The position numbers and the translations under genes are program-made. Below the pieces are notes generated by a model. The model was not told the DNA's origin. It searched no databases and worked only from the letters and a program-made list of their open reading frames with translations. Positions 60,200-64,000 of a DNA stretch of 64,000 bases are shown piece after piece. Numbering within the stretch: the first letter of the stretch is position 1; the number at the start of each line of letters is the position of its first letter. The stretch covers positions 797,498 to 861,497 of the forward strand of contig NZ_KQ950180.1 in the NCBI RefSeq assembly GCF_001517975.1, in the 5' to 3' direction. Origin of the DNA: Thermobifida cellulosilytica TB100 (lineage in GTDB: Bacteria; Actinomycetota; Actinomycetes; Streptosporangiales; Streptosporangiaceae).

Positions 60200-60794
60200 C
60201 GGCCCGCGCCGCGTCGAGCAGCTCTCCGACGCGGCGCTTCGCATGTCCGGCCTCCCCCCGCTTCCGCTCCGGGTTCCTCCTCCGGAGCGCTCCCCGCGCC
60301 GTGTCCGATCCCACACTCGCCGCGGGGGCGTCCTCGGTGCTCCGCCCGCACGGCGTTCCGTCCCAAGACCCCCGGCCGCCTACCACTCCGACCAAACGGC
60401 CAAGAGCCCCAATCCACCAGAAAAACGCATTGGCCACACATTGCGCATATCGCTTTCCCCGGGGACGCCAAAGCAAAAATCCCCGGCGCTTTCAATTACC
60501 TCTCCAAACCCGTTTGCCGACCCGGCTTTCCGGGCATCTTCCCTGTTCCGAGGCTATCTCAGCGCGAAAGATTTCTTTCGTTCCCGTTACTTCTGAGCGG
60601 ATCTCTGGGTAGCCTCGTTGATTGCCGGGAGTTTTACCGATCACAGAGGAATCCGCCCAGAATCCGGACCCCCCTGGAAGCGGCGTCCGACTCGGCCTGT
60701 CACCGTCGCCGCGCCCCTCGCCCCTGGACACCGGTTGTCGCACCAATGGGCGCGTCATGTCCAGAATCTGCAAATTCGAGAAGGTGATGAGCGC
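60200..60794. other. Long intergenic stretch after tRNA-Arg
   Basis: About 595 bases. The left half is GC-rich; 60400-60620 is AT-richer with TTTCTTTCGTTCCCG and GCAAAAATCCCC. I see no gene, att-like direct repeat of the tRNA 3' end, or integrase. It contains the promoter of the downstream transporter. Confidence 0.45.
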
Positions 60795-62183
60795 ATGCCG
60801 GAGAGCAAGCCCGTCGGACCCCTCCGCCCCCGCAACCGCCCCCCGATGCCGCGTCGGCTACGACGCGCCAGGATCGCGCTGAACGTGTACTTCTTCGTCA
60901 CCGGGGCGGTCATCGCGATCTGGGCCTCGCGCATTCCCGCGGTGAAGAGCCGGACCGGAGTCGACGAGGGCGAGCTGAGCATCGCCCTGCTCGCCCTGGC
61001 GCTGGGCGGCGTGCTCACCATCCGCCTGGTCGGCGGCCTGCTGGACCGGTTCGACGGCCGCACCGTGGTGCCGGCCGCCTCCCTGGCCACCAGCGCCTCG
61101 CTGGTCGCCCCCGGCTACGCCACCGACCAGGAGCAGTTGGTGCTGTCGCTGCTCCTGCTCGGTTCGAGCCACGCCCTGCTCAACGTGTCGGCCAACCTTC
61201 AGGCGGCCCGCCTCCAACGCGAGTGGGGACGTCCGATCATGGTCTCTTTCCACGCCGTGTGCTCGATCGGCGGCGGCCTGGGCGCCATCGCGGGCACCCT
61301 CTGCGTCCGGGCCGGACTGGACGCCACGACCACCTTCATCGCGGCGGCGTCGGTGCTGGCGGGCCTCTCCCTGGCCGTGCGCAGATGGCTGACCGGCCAT
61401 CCACTGCCCCCGGTCGAGAACACGCGCACCGCGCCGCGGTTCCGCAGGTTCTCCCTGCCCCGCGGCAGGATCGTGCTGCTGGGCGTGCTCGCGCTGTGCT
61501 GCATGCTCGCCGAGGGCGCGGCCAACGACTGGAGCGCCCTGTACACCCGGGAGACGGTGGGCGGCTCCGAGACCGTCGCCTCGGCGACCTACGCGGCCTA
61601 CGCCGTCATGATGGCCGCCGGACGGCTGGTCGGGGACCGCCTGGTCGCCCTGCTCGGCCCGGTCACCGTGGTGCGGACCGGCGGCCTGCTCGCCTCGACC
61701 GGGCTGTTCCTCGCGCTCGCCCTGCCCTTGCAGATCCCGGTGGTCATCGGCTTCGCGCTGGTCGGCACGGGACTCTCCGGCATCGTGCCGCAACTGTTCA
61801 ACGCCGCGGCCAACGACAACCCGGCCCGGTCCGGCCGCGACCTGTCCACGGTCGCGGCGATCGGCTACTTCGGCCCGCTCCTCGGCCCGCCCGTGATCGG
61901 CTTCCTCGCCGACAGGGCCGGGCTCTCCGCGGCGCTCCTGCTGCCCGCGCTGCTGATCCTGCTCGTCCCGCTGGGCGCGGGCATGCTGCGCCCCTCCGCG
62001 GAGGGGCGTCCCGGGGCCGGGCCGCGGCCCGCACCGCCCAGGAGACGCCTCGGCAACGGGATGCGCCTGTGGGTGCCGCCGCTGCACAACTCCTCCGAAC
62101 TGCTGAACGGCCACCGCGACGGGAGCTCCGAGGAGACCCTGCCCAACAACAACAACCACCACTCCGGCAACGAGAACCACTGA
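60795..62183 (+). CDS. MFS transporter
   Basis: A 462-residue major facilitator with twelve hydrophobic segments. The first helix runs into FVTGAVIAIWASRIPAVKSRTGVDEGELSIALLALALGGV, typical of the YfcJ/YbjJ-like group that carries sugars or exports small molecules. The last 40 residues form a hydrophilic tail ending TLPNNNNHHSGNENH, unusual for this GC-rich genome. The ATG is in GATGAGCGCATGCC. The substrate is not evident. Confidence 0.88.
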   Translation: MPESKPVGPLRPRNRPPMPRRLRRARIALNVYFFVTGAVIAIWASRIPAVKSRTGVDEGELSIALLALALGGVLTIRLVGGLLDRFDGRTVVPAASLATSASLVAPGYATDQEQLVLSLLLLGSSHALLNVSANLQAARLQREWGRPIMVSFHAVCSIGGGLGAIAGTLCVRAGLDATTTFIAAASVLAGLSLAVRRWLTGHPLPPVENTRTAPRFRRFSLPRGRIVLLGVLALCCMLAEGAANDWSALYTRETVGGSETVASATYAAYAVMMAAGRLVGDRLVALLGPVTVVRTGGLLASTGLFLALALPLQIPVVIGFALVGTGLSGIVPQLFNAAANDNPARSGRDLSTVAAIGYFGPLLGPPVIGFLADRAGLSAALLLPALLILLVPLGAGMLRPSAEGRPGAGPRPAPPRRRLGNGMRLWVPPLHNSSELLNGHRDGSSEETLPNNNNHHSGNENH

Positions 62184-62305
62184 CCTTCCGGCCGCGAGCG
62201 GGCACGCCGTGCTCCGGGGCCGCGGCCCTCCCGGGCGGGGAGGCGGGCCTCCGATACTGGAGGGGCATCGCCCGTCACCGAGCACCCCGTTTCGAGGAGG
62301 CACCC

Positions 62306-62848
62306 GTGACCACCGCGGTCCCGGCGCGCGAACGTGTCCACACCGTCGTCGACAGCCCGATCGGCCCGCTGACCCTGGTGGCCGCCGACGGCGCGCTGGT
62401 CGGCCTGTACCTGGCCGAGCAGCGGCACCGCCCCTCCGAGGAGTTCTTCGGGGCCCCCGACCCGGAGCCGTTCGCCGGGGTCAGGGAGCAGTTGGCGGAG
62501 TACTTCGCGGGGCGGCGGACCGTCTTCGACGTGCCGCTGGCCCCCGTCGGCACCCCGTTCCAGCAGAAGGTGTGGCGGGCCCTGCTGGAGATCCCCTACG
62601 GCCGGACGGTCTCGTACGGCCAGCTCGCCGCCCGGATCGGCAGCCCGTCGGCCTCCCGGGCGGTGGGCCTGGCCAACGGCCGCAACCCCATCAGCATCAT
62701 CGTGCCCTGCCACCGGGTGGTGGGCTCCTCCGGCGACCTCACCGGGTACGGCGGCGGCCTGGAGCGCAAGAAGTGGCTGCTCGCCCTGGAGCGGGGCGCG
62801 GCGGGGCGGGCGGAGCAGTTGTCCCTGCTGGACCCGGCGGCGCGCTGA
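62306..62848 (+). CDS. ogt: Methylated-DNA-protein cysteine methyltransferase
   Basis: Repairs O6-alkylguanine by transferring the alkyl group to its own cysteine. The 180-residue protein has the active site IIVPCHRVVGSSG, the DNA-binding helix region GQLAARIGSPSASRAVGLANGRNP and the Tyr of YGRTVSYGQ. The GTG has GAGGAGG six bases upstream. No Ada-type N-terminal domain is present. Confidence 0.95.
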   Translation: MTTAVPARERVHTVVDSPIGPLTLVAADGALVGLYLAEQRHRPSEEFFGAPDPEPFAGVREQLAEYFAGRRTVFDVPLAPVGTPFQQKVWRALLEIPYGRTVSYGQLAARIGSPSASRAVGLANGRNPISIIVPCHRVVGSSGDLTGYGGGLERKKWLLALERGAAGRAEQLSLLDPAAR

Positions 62849-62917
62849 CCCGTACCGGCCAGCGGAATTCCACCCACAAACCGGGACAATTCGCCGCGCT
62901 CTCTTTAAGATCTCTGC

Positions 62918-63370
62918 ATGACCCGTCACTACGCCGACCCCGACGCGCGGCCGCCCCACCCCCACGAGGGCGCGATCCGCGAGGTGCCCACCCGCCGCAA
63001 CGCCACGACCCTCACCTACGCCCCCGAACGCGACGGCCTGGCCGACGCGGGCGAGATCGTGTGGACCTGGGTGCCCTTCGAGGAGGACCCGACCCGGGGC
63101 AAGGACCGCCCCCTGCTGGTGGTGGGCCGCAAGGGCGGCGTGCTGCACGCGCTGATGCTCTCCAGCCAGGAGCCCGACCACTGGGAGGAGCAGGACTGGC
63201 TGCTGCTCGGCTCGGGCCCCTGGGACCGCGCGGGGCGGACCTCCTACGTCCGCCTGGACCGCCTGTTCGAACTGGAGGAGCACGAGATCCGCCGCGAGGG
63301 CGCGATCGTCGACCCGGACACGTTCTGGCGCGTGGCCGGAGTACTGCGGGAACGCTACGGCTGGACGTAG
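62918..63370 (+). CDS. PemK/MazF-like protein
   Basis: A 150-residue protein. The middle strand pattern GEIVWTWVPFEEDPTRGKDRPLLVVGR is that of the PemK/MazF barrel: an N-terminal G-[DE]-[IV]-[VW] strand, the K-x-RP loop and a V-x strand. An extended hydrophilic N-terminus is present. The end is a helix VAGVLRERYGW. No antitoxin lies beside it, so it may be a domesticated relative rather than a toxin. Confidence 0.8.
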   Translation: MTRHYADPDARPPHPHEGAIREVPTRRNATTLTYAPERDGLADAGEIVWTWVPFEEDPTRGKDRPLLVVGRKGGVLHALMLSSQEPDHWEEQDWLLLGSGPWDRAGRTSYVRLDRLFELEEHEIRREGAIVDPDTFWRVAGVLRERYGWT

Positions 63371-63405
63371 GCGCGGCACCGCGTCGTCCGTGGACGGAGA
63401 TCCCC

Positions 63406-64000
63406 GTGAACGCTCTCTCCCCCTCCTTTCCACCGCTACGCCGCCTTCGTCGTCCGCCACCCGCCGCTGCACCACGCCTTCATCGGCCTGCTGCTGGGGA
63501 TCGGCCTCGCCCTCCTCCTCGGCGGCCTCACCAGCCCGGGGGTGTCCGATCCGCTCCGCCCCGGGGAGGAGATCCCGCCCCTGGCCACGGAGTTCCTGGC
63601 TGCGGGCCTGCTGCTCGGCCCGCTCTGCGGCGCCGTCACGGGGGCGGTGGCCCCCCTGCTCGCGCGCCGCTTCCCCGAACGGCTGGGTACCGCCTGGACG
63701 GCCGGGCGGCTGATGCTGCGCGGCGAGGTCGGCGACGACCCCGAGATCGCCGCGCGCGTCATGCAACTGGCGTACCGGACAGCGCACGCGCGGGCCTCCT
63801 TCCTGCTGGAGCGGCCGTTCGTCCACCTGTCGCTGGCGTTCTGGGGCCTGGGCGCCGCGGGGTTCGGCTACTACGCCTTCCTCGCCCACGCCGGCGGCGA
63901 CGCGGAAAGCACGCTCTTCTTCGCCCTGCTCACCTCGCTCCCCCTCTGCATGGCCGCCATGACCCCCATAGCCGCCTACAACCGGTTCCAGGCGCGTCGG
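63406..64000 (+). pseudogene. Membrane protein with an apparent frameshift, cut by the window end
   Basis: A GTG at 63406 with GGAG six bases upstream begins a reading frame that soon stops looking like protein. The frame one base later shows strong coding bias from about 63413 to the window end: HRYAAFVVRHPPLHHAFIGL, further membrane segments and charged loops (RRFPERLGTAWTAGRL, YRTAHARASFLLERPF), and LTSLPLCMAAMTPIAAYNRFQARR. Joining the two by removing one base within the pyrimidine run at 63413-63430 gives a smooth start MNALSPPFHRYAAF. It is either a real frameshift or a sequencing error in the C/T run. No domain is recognised. Confidence 0.7.

Noticed and set aside
60126-60794. An integrative element at tRNA-Arg
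   Set aside because: No integrase, no repeat of the tRNA 3' end and ordinary genes on both sides.
63390-63713. A 107-residue frame starting at 63390
   Set aside because: The overlapping frame starting one base after the GTG at 63406 has far better coding bias and membrane segments.

Overview
The window is GC-rich chromosomal DNA (long stretches near 70-75% G+C, many GTG and TTG starts) from an actinomycete. Leaderless or weak ribosome sites, NsrR and SoxR with their full cysteine sets, a TTG-started Ser/Thr kinase, DUF397/XRE pairs and a moeA-like gene beside rimJ and SepX/GlpR all point to Actinomycetes. The gene order fits the Streptosporangiales (Nocardiopsis/Thermobifida-like); the genus is an inference, not read from the sequence.

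Layout. (1) 0-10 kb: flavohemoprotein and its NsrR repressor with an operator between them, an Alg14-like orphan, the sulfate-activation set cysQ-cysD-cysN, then pth, rplY, prs and glmU and tRNA-Gln. (2) 10-20 kb: a fatty-acid desaturase with a TetR regulator, a MarR regulator, an SGNH-like lipoprotein lacking the usual serine, an ABC-F ATPase, soxR, ispE, a Ser/Thr kinase and rsmA. (3) 20-29.3 kb: an accessory island holding a VMAP-type conflict system (trypsin-like protease, VMAP-C-like protein, MoxR ATPase, vWA/NB-ARC/TPR giant) plus a Trypco1 protein and a DUF397 protein. (4) 29.5-31.6 kb: a CaiB-family racemase and tatD. (5) 31.7-37.5 kb: a second island with two paralogous AAA ATPases, one paired with an HNH nuclease (Septu-like), an XRE/DUF397 pair, a HATPase regulator and two related promoter-plus-hairpin elements of unknown role. 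(6) 37.6-46 kb: metG, a fused secDF, rsmI and a protein mannosyltransferase. (7) 46-50 kb: cold-shock protein, a bacterial voltage-gated cation channel, PAP2, tatB and small membrane or secreted proteins. (8) 50-57 kb: tRNA-Ala, SepX/GlpR, rimJ, mog, moaC, glp/moeA, galU, then 5-formyl-THF cyclo-ligase, FmdB and DUF1540 proteins. (9) 57-64 kb: SAF-domain protein, mscL, a VanY-type peptidase with a structured leader, tRNA-Arg, an MFS transporter, a DNA alkyltransferase, a PemK/MazF-like protein and a membrane protein with an apparent frameshift that runs off the window.

How it fits together. On the minus strand, rsmI, metG, tatD, rsmA, ispE, the ABC-F gene, glmU, prs, rplY and pth keep an order like the one known around the mycobacterial and streptomycete metG-tatD-rpfB-ksgA-ispE locus, and pmt, galU, glp, rimJ and sepX continue it. 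The accessory genes sit as insertions between members of this backbone. The two defence-like islands flank caiB-tatD, and rpfB is missing from its usual place between tatD and rsmA, where the VMAP island lies.
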